From positions 124,001 to 188,000 of the forward strand of contig NZ_JWLK01000010.1 in the NCBI RefSeq assembly GCF_000814005.1: a DNA stretch of 64,000 nt. Reading direction: 5' to 3'. Positions 43,557-57,998 of the stretch are shown here, one piece after another (position 1 is the first letter of the stretch; each line of letters starts with the position of its first letter). This stretch comes from Ruegeria sp. ANG-S4 (lineage in GTDB: Bacteria > Pseudomonadota > Alphaproteobacteria > Rhodobacterales > Rhodobacteraceae). Under the pieces are notes generated by a model. It did not search any database and had not been told where the DNA came from. It saw only the letters and a program-made list of their open reading frames with translations. The translations under genes were made by a program, and so were the position numbers.

Positions 43557-44990
43557 GTGGCCAAGCAACCGATGCTGAAATTTGTGCAGATCGATCGTGT
43601 CATGCCTGAAAAGCGTGCCGCTGATGACCGCAAGGAAGACTTCGACGAAATCTATGCGGAATATGCCGCAGAGAAAGCGGCAGAACAGGCGAGTCGCTGC
43701 AGCCAGTGTGGTGTGCCCTATTGTCAGTCGCATTGCCCCCTGCACAACAATATTCCCGATTGGCTGCACCTGACGGCTACGGGACGCCTGGAAGAGGCTT
43801 ATGCGACCAGTCAGGCCACGAATACCTTCCCCGAAATCTGCGGCCGTATCTGCCCGCAGGATCGTCTGTGCGAAGGCAACTGCGTCATCGAACAATCCGG
43901 TCACGGCACGGTCACCATCGGCACGATTGAGAAATACATCACCGATACCGCGTGGGACAAAGGCTGGGTCAAGCCTGTCGTGCCAAGTGCCGAGCGCGGC
44001 GAAAGCGTTGGCATCATCGGCGGTGGCCCCGGTGGTCTGGCGGCAGCGGACATGCTGCGTCAGGCGGGTATTCAGGTCACGGTCTATGATCGATACGATC
44101 GTGCGGGCGGGCTGTTGATGTACGGTATTCCGGGCTTCAAGCTGGAAAAAGACATCGTGCAACGCCGCAATGAGCTGTTGGCCGATGGCGGGGTCGAGTT
44201 CGTCCTGAACTGCGATGTAGACGCGGCCAAGTTTGATGAAATCCGGGCGAAGCACGATGCGGTGATCGTTGCCACTGGCGTCTATAAGTCCCGCGATCTG
44301 TCCATGCCCGGTAGCGGTTTGGCTGGCATTGAGAAGGCCATTGATTTCCTGACAGCGTCGAACCGCAAAAGCTTTGGCGATGCAGTTGAGGACTTCGACA
44401 ATGGCCGCCTGAACGCTGCTGGCAAGAAGGTTGTCGTGATCGGTGGTGGTGATACGGCGATGGATTGTGTGCGCACCTCGGTCCGGCAGGGCGCGACATC
44501 GGTCAAGTGCCTCTATCGCCGCGACCGCGCCAACATGCCCGGCTCGCAGCGTGAAACGCAGAATGCCGAAGAAGAAGGTGTGATCTTCGAGTGGCTGAGT
44601 GCCCCCAAAGGATTCACCGGCGACGATCAGGTTTCGGGCGTCATGGTGCAGAAAATGCGCCTGGGCCAGCCCGATGCCTCAGGCCGTCAGGCGCCCGAGG
44701 TCATCGAAGGCGCGGATTATGTTGAAGAGGCCGATTTGGTCATCAAGGCGCTGGGCTTCGAGCCGGAAGACCTGCCCACCTTGTTCGGCCAACCCAACCT
44801 GCCCGTGACCCGCTGGGGCACCGTCAAAGCGGCGTTCCAGACCGGTGCAACCGAGATGGACGGTGTTTATGCCATCGGCGACATCGTGCGCGGTGCCTCG
44901 CTGGTGGTCTGGGCGATCCGTGACGGGCGTGAGTGTGCCGAAGCGATCATCGACCGGTTCAACGCCAAAGCGGCCATTGCAGCCGAATAA
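43557..44990 (+). CDS. gltD: Glutamate synthase, small (beta) subunit
   Basis: A 477-residue FAD/NADPH-binding subunit of NADPH-GOGAT, which feeds electrons to the large subunit. The N-terminal double Cys cluster CSQCGVPYCQSHCPLHNN and ICPQDRLCEGNC bind [4Fe-4S]. FAD motif VGIIGGGPGGLAAADML near 145 and NADPH motif VVIGGGDTAMDC near 295. The start is GTG. Unusually for some genera, it precedes gltB (gap 59 bases), which is common in alphaproteobacteria. Confidence 0.96.
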   Translation: MAKQPMLKFVQIDRVMPEKRAADDRKEDFDEIYAEYAAEKAAEQASRCSQCGVPYCQSHCPLHNNIPDWLHLTATGRLEEAYATSQATNTFPEICGRICPQDRLCEGNCVIEQSGHGTVTIGTIEKYITDTAWDKGWVKPVVPSAERGESVGIIGGGPGGLAAADMLRQAGIQVTVYDRYDRAGGLLMYGIPGFKLEKDIVQRRNELLADGGVEFVLNCDVDAAKFDEIRAKHDAVIVATGVYKSRDLSMPGSGLAGIEKAIDFLTASNRKSFGDAVEDFDNGRLNAAGKKVVVIGGGDTAMDCVRTSVRQGATSVKCLYRRDRANMPGSQRETQNAEEEGVIFEWLSAPKGFTGDDQVSGVMVQKMRLGQPDASGRQAPEVIEGADYVEEADLVIKALGFEPEDLPTLFGQPNLPVTRWGTVKAAFQTGATEMDGVYAIGDIVRGASLVVWAIRDGRECAEAIIDRFNAKAAIAAE

Positions 44991-45049
44991 GACCAAAGAT
45001 CATGAGAGTTCGAAGCGAAGTAAGCCCTCTCGGAAGAAGGAGACAGCCA

Positions 45050-49582
<4,533 letters not shown>

Positions 49583-49605
49583 GCACTTTTTCGTCCGCAT
49601 TCAGA

Positions 49606-49643
49606 CCCCCCGCGTGATCTTTGTATCACGCGGGGGTTTGATT
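49606..49643 (+). terminator. Rho-independent terminator of the gltDB operon
   Basis: A 12-13 bp stem CCCCCGCGTGAT / ATCACGCGGGGG (49606-49618 with 49625-49636), 6-base loop, then TTTGATTGTTT. It lies 24 bases after the gltB stop. Confidence 0.92.
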
Positions 49644-49766
49644 GTTTGACGGCCAAACCCGCATCACCTTGCAGAGTTGTGCGGAAAGAGCCTAGCTTTG
49701 GTCACAGTTTGTTCGGGTTTCTCCGTTTTATTGTCTGCCCGGGTGTAAGTGAGTTGGAGCAAACAG

Positions 49767-50684
49767 ATGCCTACGACATACACAGATCAGTTCTACTCCT
49801 TTGACCCGGCGAACCCGCCGCCGGCGGGTACGGCAATCACGATCGATGTTCTGGATCTGGTTGATCAGGACGACAATGACGAAATCGAGGATTTCGGCGG
49901 CGATACCGTCAATGGGCAGTTGATCACGGACTCCTGGCCCGGGGACACGGTGACGATCAACGTTCCCGGCGTGGGTGACGTGATGTACGAAGGCATCACT
50001 TTTTACCTTGCCGACGGCTCGCGCGTCTTTACGCCGACGGATGGCCAGGTACTTCAGCAAGGTACGCTGGTTTCAACAACGTTTGTGACCACCCAAGGGC
50101 CGTTGAACGTCCCTGACGAGTTGGGCCCGCCCTGCTTTACGCCGGGCACAATGATTTCAACGCCGGATGGTGAACGTCTTGTGGAGGATTTGAAAGTCGG
50201 CGATCTCGTTTTGACGGCCGACAATGGGGCACAGCCACTTGTTTGGGTTGGCAGAACCTCTGTTGAGGCGGAAGGCAGGCTCGCGCCGGTGCGCATCGAA
50301 AAGGGACTGTTCGGATTGACGCGACCGCTGCTGGTGTCCCCACAACACCGCATGCTGATCGATGATTGGCGCGCACCCTATCTCTACGGGCACTCAGAGG
50401 TGTTGATTGCGGCTCATTGTCTGGTGAACGACGACACGGTCAAACGGGTCGAGGGCGGAACCGTCGACTATATCCACTTGCTGTTTTCCCGGCACGAGAT
50501 CATCACCGCCAACGGAGCCAAAAGCGAAAGCTATTTTCCCGGCCATGCGGTTTCAAACACCGAACGCCAGACGCAAGCGGAGATATTGGCCTTGTTCCCC
50601 GAATTGGCCGAGACGCGTGGGCGTGATCTGAAAACAGTTCGTCCAGTGGTACATCCGCGCGAGGGACGACTGATCGCGAATTAA
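49767..50684 (+). CDS. Hint (hedgehog/intein) domain protein, probably exported
   Basis: 305 residues. The first 120 are an acidic, Asp/Gly-rich region without Cys, reminiscent of calcium-binding type I secreted proteins. A Hint domain starts with the nucleophile Cys in PPCFTPGTMISTPDGERLVEDLKVGDL and runs to about 275 (VSPQHRMLIDD, HLLFSRHEIITANGAKSESYFPG). Such single-Hint proteins are frequent in Rhodobacteraceae and may self-cleave or transfer an acyl group. Start ATG 49767 has TTGGAG upstream. No hemolysin-type transporter is adjacent. Confidence 0.82.
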   Translation: MPTTYTDQFYSFDPANPPPAGTAITIDVLDLVDQDDNDEIEDFGGDTVNGQLITDSWPGDTVTINVPGVGDVMYEGITFYLADGSRVFTPTDGQVLQQGTLVSTTFVTTQGPLNVPDELGPPCFTPGTMISTPDGERLVEDLKVGDLVLTADNGAQPLVWVGRTSVEAEGRLAPVRIEKGLFGLTRPLLVSPQHRMLIDDWRAPYLYGHSEVLIAAHCLVNDDTVKRVEGGTVDYIHLLFSRHEIITANGAKSESYFPGHAVSNTERQTQAEILALFPELAETRGRDLKTVRPVVHPREGRLIAN

Positions 50685-50723
50685 GCCTTTCCCAACCTCC
50701 CCGGTGCGACGTATAGCAGGGAC

Positions 50724-51461
50724 ATGGCACAGAAAGCAGCCCGCCGCAAAGGCGGGAAAAAAAAGGCAACTCAGACCAAAAAACGCCGCTCGGTTCTAGG
50801 CACGATTCGGCGTTGGGCAATTCGGCTGGCACTGTGTGTTACCGCCGCGTTCCTGGCGTTGGTCCTTCTCTACTCGGTCGTCAATCCCCCGGTCACGCAC
50901 ACAATCTGGTCGGAATGGCGACGGCTTGGACAGGTTGACCGCGAATGGGTGACGTTCGACCAAATCGCGCCAGTAATGGCCCGGTCGGCCGTCGCAGCCG
51001 AGGACGCGAACTTTTGCCTGCATTGGGGCTTTGACGTCGAAGCGATCCGTGACGCGCTGGAAGATGGCGGATCGCGCGGCGCATCCACGATTTCGCAGCA
51101 GGTTGTTAAGAATGTTTTCCTTTGGCAGGGCCGCAGCTGGGTGCGCAAAGCGTTGGAAACGACAATGACGCCGATCGTCGAGATCGTTTGGTCCAAAAAG
51201 CGCATTCTTGAAGTCTATCTGAACGTCGCCGAGACCGGTCAGGGCGTTTTTGGGGTCGAGGCAGCGGCTCAGCGGTATTACGGCATCAGTGCAGAGAAAA
51301 TGTCGCCGGTTCAGGCGGCGCGGCTTGCGGCTATCCTGCCGTCCCCCCGCAATCGGTCCGTGACCGACCCAACAGCCCGCACCCGGCGACGGGCCGCGTC
51401 AATTCTGGATGGGGCGGCCACCATCCGCGCAGATGGTCGCGCGGATTGTTTCGAGGATTGA
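50724..51461 (+). CDS. mtgA: Monofunctional biosynthetic peptidoglycan transglycosylase
   Basis: A 245-residue GT51 enzyme that polymerises lipid II glycan strands. A basic cytoplasmic tail and one membrane anchor (about 30-53) precede the GT51 domain, with the catalytic Glu in VAAEDANFCLHWGFD and the motifs GGSRGASTISQQVVKNVF and KKRILEVYLNVAETG. Length is normal. Confidence 0.95.
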   Translation: MAQKAARRKGGKKKATQTKKRRSVLGTIRRWAIRLALCVTAAFLALVLLYSVVNPPVTHTIWSEWRRLGQVDREWVTFDQIAPVMARSAVAAEDANFCLHWGFDVEAIRDALEDGGSRGASTISQQVVKNVFLWQGRSWVRKALETTMTPIVEIVWSKKRILEVYLNVAETGQGVFGVEAAAQRYYGISAEKMSPVQAARLAAILPSPRNRSVTDPTARTRRRAASILDGAATIRADGRADCFED

Positions 51462-51520
51462 AACCCCGCCCCGTCCAAGGCTAAAGCTGGATAGGTATTA
51501 TCTGGTTCGATTGGATTCTC

Positions 51521-52186
51521 ATGGCGCGTCTGTTTCACGTTCCCCTGTCCCCGTATTGCCGAAAGGTCCGGCTTTCGTTGGCCGAAAAGAAGATCGAAGT
51601 CGAACTGGTCGAAGAAAAGTACTGGGAACAGGACCCGGATTTTCTGCGCCGCAACCCTGCGGGAAAGGTACCGGTTCTGAGACTGGACGGGTTGGTGATG
51701 GCAGAAAGCGCGGCGATCTGCGAATACATTGAGGAAACCCGCCCGGAACCGCCTTTGATGCCCAAAAAGCCCGAGGCGCGGTACGAGGTTCGGCGGCTGA
51801 TTGGCTGGTTTGACGACAAGTTCCATCACGAGGTGACTTCGAAACTGTTATACGAGCGCGTGAACAAGAAGGTGACCGGTCAGGGCTATCCGGACAGCAA
51901 GAACGTGAAGGAAGGCGCGCGGGCAATCAAATATCATCTGGATTACATGGCATGGCTGCTGGATCACCGCCGTTGGCTGGCAGGGGATCAGATGACGTTG
52001 GCAGATTTCGCTGCGGCTGCGCATTTGTCTGCGCTGGACTATATCTCGGATGTGGATTGGAACCGGTCGCAAGCAGTGAAAGACTGGTATGCAAAGATCA
52101 AGTCCCGCCCGGCCTTCCGATCGATCCTGGCAGACCAGGTGCCGGGGTTCCGGCCACCAGCCCATTACGCAGATCTGGATTTCTGA
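51521..52186 (+). CDS. Glutathione S-transferase family protein
   Basis: A 221-residue soluble protein. A thioredoxin-fold N-terminal domain includes FHVPLSPYCRKVRLSLAEKK (Cys13) and the glutathione-binding PVLRLDGLVMAESAAICEYI with its cis-Pro and Ser. A helical C-terminal domain contains DQMTLADFAAAAHLSALDY. The substrate is unknown. It lies 16 bases ahead of the GC-rich element that precedes queG. Confidence 0.9.
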   Translation: MARLFHVPLSPYCRKVRLSLAEKKIEVELVEEKYWEQDPDFLRRNPAGKVPVLRLDGLVMAESAAICEYIEETRPEPPLMPKKPEARYEVRRLIGWFDDKFHHEVTSKLLYERVNKKVTGQGYPDSKNVKEGARAIKYHLDYMAWLLDHRRWLAGDQMTLADFAAAAHLSALDYISDVDWNRSQAVKDWYAKIKSRPAFRSILADQVPGFRPPAHYADLDF

Positions 52187-52201
52187 TAGGGTGGGACCAA
52201 A

Positions 52202-52270
52202 GGGGGGCTGTCTGCCCCCCATCGCGCAGGATGCGCGATTCCCCCCGAGGATATTTGTGGCCAGATGAAG
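52202..52270. repeat. GC-rich double hairpin plus conserved core, copy 2 of the intergenic element
   Basis: Hairpin 1: GGGGGGC/GCCCCCC (52202-52220). Hairpin 2: ATCGCGC/GCGCGAT (52221-52239). Then the core CCCCCGAGGATATTTGTGGC with CAGATGAAGA (52242-52270), matching 6328-6356 with one insertion and one substitution. The ATG inside the core is the queG start codon. Confidence 0.78.
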
Positions 52271-53302
52271 AGCGGATCGGAGTTGAAAGAACGGGTGGTG
52301 GCGCAGGCGCTGTCCGAGGGTTTTGTGGCATGCCGGGTGTGCCGGCCCTGGGACGTGCCAGAGGTTCCGGATCGCTTGTCTGCGTTTCTTGAGGCCGGTT
52401 ATCATGGGCAGATGGCCTGGATGGCGGAACGGACCCATTGGCGCGGAGATCCCTCAGCGTTGTGGCCCGAGGCCCGATCCGTGATCATGCTGGCCGAGAG
52501 TTACACCCCCGAGCATGATCCGACCGAAGTCCTGAGCCATCCGGAACGGGGGGCGATTTCGGTCTATGCGCAGAACAAAGACTATCACGATCTGGTCAAA
52601 AAACGTTTGAAACGCTTGGCGCGTTGGCTGATTGCCGAGGCCGGCGGCGCGGTAAAGGTGTTTGTCGACACGGCGCCGGTGCCGGAAAAAGCGCTGGGCC
52701 AGGCCTCGGGCTTGGGCTGGCAAGGGAAACACACGAACCTTGTGAGTCGGGAATGGGGCAATTGGGCCTTTTTAGGCTCTGTTTTTACCACATTGGATAT
52801 TCCGTTGGACATTGCGGAGGTTGACCATTGTGGATCATGTCGCGCATGTCTTGATGCCTGTCCGACCGATGCCTTTCCTGCGGCTTATCAGTTGGATGCG
52901 CGCCGCTGCATTTCGTACCTGACAATCGAACATAAAGGTCCGGTTGATGAAGAACTGCGCGGTCTGTTGGGAAATCGGATTTACGGGTGCGACGATTGTC
53001 TGGCGGCGTGTCCGTGGAATAAATTTGCTTTGGCGGCCAGCGATATTCGATATGCCGCGCGCGATGATCTGGCGGCCCCGTCCCTTGATGATCTGGCCAG
53101 ACTGGACGATGCGGGCTTTCGTGCAAAGCTTTCAGGGTCGCCGATCAAGCGGATCGGGCGGGACAGGTTTGTGCGAAATGTTCTTTACGCAATCGGCAAT
53201 TCAGGCTTGGCCGCTTTGAAGCCTACCGCAATGGCCTTGCTGAATGATGCTGATCCAACGGTTGCCGATGCCGCACGCTGGGCGGTGAAACAGCTGCCGT
53301 GA
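52265..53302 (+). CDS. queG: Epoxyqueuosine reductase
   Basis: A 345-residue cobalamin-dependent iron-sulfur enzyme performing the last step of queuosine synthesis in tRNA. Two [4Fe-4S] clusters: [16 protein letters not shown] and [14 protein letters not shown]. The conserved [22 protein letters not shown] segment lies near 137-158. The ATG lies inside the repeat core. The only other near start is a TTG at codon 7 with GGATCGGAG upstream. Either start fits the family's N-terminus. Confidence 0.95.
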   Translation: MKSGSELKERVVAQALSEGFVACRVCRPWDVPEVPDRLSAFLEAGYHGQMAWMAERTHWRGDPSALWPEARSVIMLAESYTPEHDPTEVLSHPERGAISVYAQNKDYHDLVKKRLKRLARWLIAEAGGAVKVFVDTAPVPEKALGQASGLGWQGKHTNLVSREWGNWAFLGSVFTTLDIPLDIAEVDHCGSCRACLDACPTDAFPAAYQLDARRCISYLTIEHKGPVDEELRGLLGNRIYGCDDCLAACPWNKFALAASDIRYAARDDLAAPSLDDLARLDDAGFRAKLSGSPIKRIGRDRFVRNVLYAIGNSGLAALKPTAMALLNDADPTVADAARWAVKQLP

Positions 53303-53373
53303 ATGCCGCAAACAGGCTGGACGCGCCGCAAATTCCCGCTACACCCGATCTGCGCGAATAGAAGGAGAACCCC

Positions 53374-55377
53374 ATGGCCCTGGCATTGGGTGTGGACACT
53401 GGCGGAACCTATACGGACGCCGTATTGATCCGGGACGAGCAAGAGGTTGTGGCCTCTGCCAAGTCGCTGACAACGCGGGCGGATCTGGCGATTGGCGTGG
53501 GCAACGCGGTGTCGGCGGTACTGGATGCTGCGGCGGTGTCACCGGATCAGATTGGACTCGCATCGTTGTCGACGACGCTGGCTACAAACGCGCTGGTCGA
53601 GGGGCAAGGCGGGCGCGTGGCCCTGATCTATGTCGGGTTTCGAGAGAGTGATCTGGAAAAGCATGGGTTGCGCGAGGCGCTCAAAGGGGATCCCGCGTTG
53701 ATCCTGTCAGGTGGTCACAATCATGCCGGAGGCGAAGCGGCACCGCTGGACCTGGAAGCGCTTTGTGCTTTTTTAGACTCGTATACCGGCATTTCCGGGT
53801 TTGCCGTTGCGGCGCAATTCGCAACACGAAACCCTGCACACGAACTGGAGGTCGCGCGGGTCGTTACCGAGCGCACGGGCGTTCCGGTCACGTGCTCTCA
53901 TCACCTGTCCGCCCGGTTGAATGGTCCAAAACGTGCTGTGACGGCCGTTCTGAACGCGCGGTTGATTGGGATGATCGATCGGTTGATTGGGCGTGCGCAG
54001 GACCAGCTGCGTTCTCAGGGTATAATGGCACCAATGATGGTTGTCCGCGGTGATGGGGCACTGATGAGCGCCGAGCAAGCGCGCGAGCGGCCCATTGAAA
54101 CGATCCTGAGCGGCCCGGCAGCGTCGATCGTGGGGGCGCGGTGGCTGACGGGTGCAGAGAATGCGTTGGTCTCGGACATTGGCGGGACCACAACGGATGT
54201 TGCGCTGATCAGGGACGGAAAACCAGCCATCGATCCGGCGGGCGCACAGGTGGGCGGGTTCAGAACCATGGTCGAAGCGGTTGCAATGCGCACCCACGGC
54301 CTGGGTGGCGACAGCCAAGTGCACGTTGTTGCCGAAGGTTTGCGGGGGGGTGTTTTCCTCGGACCGCGGCGGGTGCTGCCGGTGTCCCTGATTGCCGCTG
54401 AAGCGCCTGAAACCGTCCATGCGGTATTGGATGAACAGCTACGGGCCACAACGGTGGGCGAGCATGACACACGTTTTGCGCGTCGGGTCGTGGGAGTTCC
54501 GGACGACGGTGTCGGCCCGCGCGAGGCGGTGTTGTTGGATCGACTGGCGGAACATGTCATGCCGCTGAGTCGGCTTCTGAAGACGCGGATAGAACATGGT
54601 GCGCTCAACAGATTGGTGGACCGTGGTATCGTCCAAGTTTCGGGAGTCACGCCGTCAGATGCAAGTCATGTGCTGGGTCGCTTGAATGATTGGGACGAGG
54701 ACGCAGCCGAAAAGGCCCTGACCCTTGTTGCGCGCAAGCGTGTCGGCTCTGGGGATGTGCTGGCCACGTCGCCCGAGGCGCTGGCAGAAATGATCGTGAA
54801 CCAATTGACTGAACAGACAGCTTTGACCTTGTTAGAGACTGCTTTTGCCGAAGAAACAGACGAATTCGCTTTGCCGCCCCGCGATCTGGCGCGACACATT
54901 CTGACGCAACGCGGATTGGCGGGTCATCGGGGTCTGCTGGCGCTGGACACCAAGCTGAACGTGGATGTCGTCGGGCTTGGCGCATCTGCCCCAAGCTATT
55001 ACCCGGCGGTGGGCAGGCGGCTTCGGTGCCGCATGAATCTGCCCAAGCATGCGGGCGTCGCCAATGCGATTGGTGCCGTTGTCGGGCGGTTGACTCTGCG
55101 CCGGTCCGGCACTGTGACTTCCCCTGCCGAAGGGCGTTACCGTGTGCATCTTGAAGATGGTCCGCAGGATTTCAGCGATGCTCAGACAGCGATGTCATTG
55201 TTGGAAACGACCCTGCGCGATCAGGCAGAAGGCGCGGTCCGGTCCGCAGGGGCCGAGGACATTCGTGTCGTGGTCGATCAAGACATCCGAACAGCAAAAA
55301 TCGAAGCGCAGGATGTTTTTGTCGAGGCGCTGATAACCGTTGAAGCCAGTGGGCGACCCCGTGTCGCAACGGGGTAG
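53374..55377 (+). CDS. Hydantoinase/oxoprolinase family protein (HyuA-like)
   Basis: A 667-residue member of the hydantoinase A/oxoprolinase family with the ASKHA-type N-terminal ATP motif LGVDTGGTYTDAVLI and a second motif VSDIGGTTTDVALI near 270. Usually an HyuB-type subunit lies next to it; none is seen here, so it may act alone, as some single-gene family members do. Substrate (5-oxoproline, hydantoin or other cyclic amide) unknown. AAGGAGAA precedes the ATG. Confidence 0.85.
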   Translation: MALALGVDTGGTYTDAVLIRDEQEVVASAKSLTTRADLAIGVGNAVSAVLDAAAVSPDQIGLASLSTTLATNALVEGQGGRVALIYVGFRESDLEKHGLREALKGDPALILSGGHNHAGGEAAPLDLEALCAFLDSYTGISGFAVAAQFATRNPAHELEVARVVTERTGVPVTCSHHLSARLNGPKRAVTAVLNARLIGMIDRLIGRAQDQLRSQGIMAPMMVVRGDGALMSAEQARERPIETILSGPAASIVGARWLTGAENALVSDIGGTTTDVALIRDGKPAIDPAGAQVGGFRTMVEAVAMRTHGLGGDSQVHVVAEGLRGGVFLGPRRVLPVSLIAAEAPETVHAVLDEQLRATTVGEHDTRFARRVVGVPDDGVGPREAVLLDRLAEHVMPLSRLLKTRIEHGALNRLVDRGIVQVSGVTPSDASHVLGRLNDWDEDAAEKALTLVARKRVGSGDVLATSPEALAEMIVNQLTEQTALTLLETAFAEETDEFALPPRDLARHILTQRGLAGHRGLLALDTKLNVDVVGLGASAPSYYPAVGRRLRCRMNLPKHAGVANAIGAVVGRLTLRRSGTVTSPAEGRYRVHLEDGPQDFSDAQTAMSLLETTLRDQAEGAVRSAGAEDIRVVVDQDIRTAKIEAQDVFVEALITVEASGRPRVATG

Positions 55378-55390
55378 CCGTTAGGGCGCG

Positions 55391-55900
55391 TTACTCGGCC
55401 GCGTCCCGTTTGGGCAGAACCCAATCGGCGCGCGGGAAGTGGCAGGTATAGCCGTTGGGTATGCGTTCCAGATAGTCCTGATGCTCGGGCTCGGCTTCCC
55501 AGAAATCCCCGACGGGCTCGACCTCGGTCACGACTTTGCCCGGCCAGATGCCGCTGGCGTTCACATCTGCGATCGTATCCTCGGCCACCTGTTTCTGGGC
55601 GTCGTCCACGTAGTAAATGGCCGAGCGATAGCTCATGCCGCGGTCATTGCCCTGCCGATTCAGCGTGGTTGGATCGTGTATTTGAAAGAAGAACTCCAAC
55701 AGGTCGCGATAGGTGATCTGTGCCGGGTCGAACCAGATCTCGATTCCTTCAGCATGGGTGCCGTGGTTTCGATAGGTCGCGTTTGCCACGTCACCGCCGG
55801 TATAACCGACGCGCGTGCGCCCCACACCGGACAGTTTGCGGATCAGATCCTGCATCCCCCAAAAGCAGCCCCCGGCCAGTACAGCGCGTTCTTCGGTCAT
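55391..55900 (-). CDS. msrA: Peptide methionine sulfoxide reductase A
   Basis: 169 residues, reduces the S-epimer of methionine sulfoxide. Active-site GCFWG with Cys12. It overlaps msrB by four bases (ATGA), forming an A/B repair pair. No second resolving Cys cluster is obvious at the C-terminus, so recycling may use a thioredoxin or glutathione directly. Confidence 0.95.
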   Translation of the reverse strand: MTEERAVLAGGCFWGMQDLIRKLSGVGRTRVGYTGGDVANATYRNHGTHAEGIEIWFDPAQITYRDLLEFFFQIHDPTTLNRQGNDRGMSYRSAIYYVDDAQKQVAEDTIADVNASGIWPGKVVTEVEPVGDFWEAEPEHQDYLERIPNGYTCHFPRADWVLPKRDAAE

Positions 55901-56346
55901 TGGATCTCCTCCACATGGATCAGGTATTCGCCATAGCCTTCGGCCTCCATCTCGTCACGATGGACAAACCGCAAGGCGGCTGAGTTGATGCAATAGCGCA
56001 GCCCGCCGTGCTCGCGGGGGCCGTCTGGAAAGACGTGTCCCAAGTGGCTGTCGCCGTGTTTCGAGCGGACCTCGGTACGGATCATGCCCAATGTGCGGTC
56101 TTCCAGTTCTTCGACATGTTCATGGATAATCGGTTTGGTAAAGCTGGGCCACCCGCACCCGGATTCGTACTTGTGCGTCGAGGCAAACAAAGGCTCACCC
56201 GAGACGATATCGACGTAAATGCCGGGTTCTTTGTTGCCCAGCAGTTTGCCAGTCCCGGGGCGTTCCGTGCCGCTGCGTTGGGTCACGTAAAATTCTTCGG
56301 GTGAGAGGGCAGCGATGGCCTCGGGGTCTTTGGTGTAACGGGTCAT
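55897..56346 (-). CDS. msrB: Peptide methionine sulfoxide reductase B
   Basis: 149 residues, reduces the R-epimer. The catalytic Cys lies in [13 protein letters not shown], with GCGWPSF and [13 protein letters not shown] earlier. The CPxC pairs that bind structural zinc in many MsrB are missing, so this is the zinc-free type. First gene of the msrB-msrA operon. Confidence 0.95.
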   Translation of the reverse strand: MTRYTKDPEAIAALSPEEFYVTQRSGTERPGTGKLLGNKEPGIYVDIVSGEPLFASTHKYESGCGWPSFTKPIIHEHVEELEDRTLGMIRTEVRSKHGDSHLGHVFPDGPREHGGLRYCINSAALRFVHRDEMEAEGYGEYLIHVEEIQ

Positions 56347-56489
56347 GGCTCCTCCGACGATTCATGGGTCAGGTCACTATTTGGGCACAGCGGCGCGGAA
56401 ATCAAAATCATATTTCAAACTCATCGCGCGCTCGTGCAATGATCCGGGATGCGATTGGGGACGTAATTCCCGGTACAGGAGGTGCAAGC

Positions 56490-57011
56490 ATGATCAGACT
56501 TCTTCTTTTGACAGCCCTACTGTTGATCGCCAAAGCGGTTCAGGCGGCCCCATTGACCGGTGAATTCGCCTCGATTGATGGCGGCACGCTGAATGTCGAG
56601 GATTGGAGAGGGCGACCGGTGCTGGTGGTAAACACCGCCTCGCACTGCGGGTTTACTGGCCAATACGACGCGCTTCAAAAGGTGCACGAAACATATTCCG
56701 AGCGCGGGTTGGTTGTCCTGGCGGTTCCCTCTGATTCGTTCAACCAAGAGCTGGACACCGCGCAAGACGTTAAGCAGTTTTGCGAATTGAACTACGGGAT
56801 TACGCTTCCGATGACGGACATTACGCCGGTCAAAGGGGCTGATGCACATCCGTTTTACAAGGCTGTTGCCCGGCAAACCGGTTTTGTGCCCCAATGGAAC
56901 TTCAACAAGATCCTCGTGGATTCCGAGGGCACGGTTGTGGCGACCTACGGTGCAAGCACAAGGCCGGATTCGGCCAAGCTGTTGCGTCAGATAGATGCCC
57001 TGCTGCGCTGA
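56490..57011 (+). CDS. Glutathione peroxidase-family protein, exported
   Basis: A 173-residue thioredoxin-fold peroxidase with an N-terminal signal (MIRLLLLTALLLIAKAVQA). The peroxidatic residue is Cys, not Sec, in NTASHCGFTGQYDALQ; the tetrad partners Gln and Trp are in VLAVPSDSFNQE-type and FVPQWNFNKIL segments. The start follows AGGAGG at proper distance. Periplasmic placement next to msrBA suggests oxidative-damage defence. Its last 25 bases overlap the opposing exporter gene. Confidence 0.88.
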   Translation: MIRLLLLTALLLIAKAVQAAPLTGEFASIDGGTLNVEDWRGRPVLVVNTASHCGFTGQYDALQKVHETYSERGLVVLAVPSDSFNQELDTAQDVKQFCELNYGITLPMTDITPVKGADAHPFYKAVARQTGFVPQWNFNKILVDSEGTVVATYGASTRPDSAKLLRQIDALLR

Positions 57012-57874
57012 TCAGGCCGCCGCGACAGCTGGACGAGCAGAATACCCAGCGTTGTGATGCCCACGCCAACGGCATCAAGCGGCCCGAGCTTTTCACCCAG
57101 TAACGCGGCGGCGATTGCGACCCCGAAGACCGGGTTGAGGAAATGAAAGGTCGCGGCGCGGATGGCGCCGATGCGGTTAAGAAGCAGAAACCAAATCAAA
57201 GTCGCCAACAAACCAGGGAACAAGGTTGTGTAGGTAAAGGCCAGCATCCAAACGGGGTTCGGATGGATGTAGATGGTTTCGAACACTGGCGCCGCAAGGA
57301 ACAAGGCTGCCGCGCCAACCAGCATCTGAAGCCCGACGACCATCATGAAATTACCGCCTGACGTGGCCCCGCGCACAGCCATGGTTGCAAAAGTCAGCGC
57401 CAGCGCGCCCAGACCGCACAGCGCGACGCCAAACAGGTCAACACCGGCGCCTATCCGGCTGCCCATGATCAATGCGACCCCGGCAAACCCCGCGAACAGG
57501 CCGATTGTGCCAACTGCCCGCAGTTTTTCACCCAGCAATACCCAGCTTGCGAGTGCCACCAGCAGCGGCATTGTCGATGCGATGATAGCAGCGACCGAAG
57601 CCTCAACGGTTTGCATCGCATAGAAATTCAGACCCAAATAAAGAGCATTTTGGCAAATTCCGAACAGAATGGTTGCCCGCCACTGATCGCGCGTCAGCCG
57701 CCAGCTTTGGCCCATCATCCGGGCAATGGCCACGCCGATCAGGCCCGAGATCAAAAACCTGAGCGCCAGAGAAAACAAGGGTGATGCGTCTGCGACGATG
57801 ATCCGAGCGGAGGTAAAGGCCGAAGACCAAATGAAGGCAAAAACCAACCCCATAAAAATGGCACGCAGATCCAT
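56987..57874 (-). CDS. EamA/DMT-superfamily exporter
   Basis: A 295-residue protein with ten predicted membrane helices in two EamA halves (LVFAFIWSSAFTSARIIVA and IRAATFHFLNPVFGVAIAA). Probably exports an amino acid or metabolite; substrate unknown. Start ATG 57874 is supported by GGGAG upstream; an ATG at 57976 would add a polar tail. It overlaps the glutathione peroxidase gene tail to tail. Confidence 0.9.
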   Translation of the reverse strand: MDLRAIFMGLVFAFIWSSAFTSARIIVADASPLFSLALRFLISGLIGVAIARMMGQSWRLTRDQWRATILFGICQNALYLGLNFYAMQTVEASVAAIIASTMPLLVALASWVLLGEKLRAVGTIGLFAGFAGVALIMGSRIGAGVDLFGVALCGLGALALTFATMAVRGATSGGNFMMVVGLQMLVGAAALFLAAPVFETIYIHPNPVWMLAFTYTTLFPGLLATLIWFLLLNRIGAIRAATFHFLNPVFGVAIAAALLGEKLGPLDAVGVGITTLGILLVQLSRRPDQRSRASI

Positions 57875-57998
57875 CCTGGTCTCCCGAGAATTTGAGGCGA
57901 CTGTTTCTGAAATGCGGTGCCGCCGCAAGCATCCAACACATATGAAAGAAAAAGGGCCGCCGGACGGCGACCCCATTTGATTTGCGAAAGAACCGGGA

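Noticed and set aside
43404..44255. 283-codon minus-strand open frame opposite gltD
   Set aside because: Antisense shadow of a conserved gene; no ribosome site or motif.
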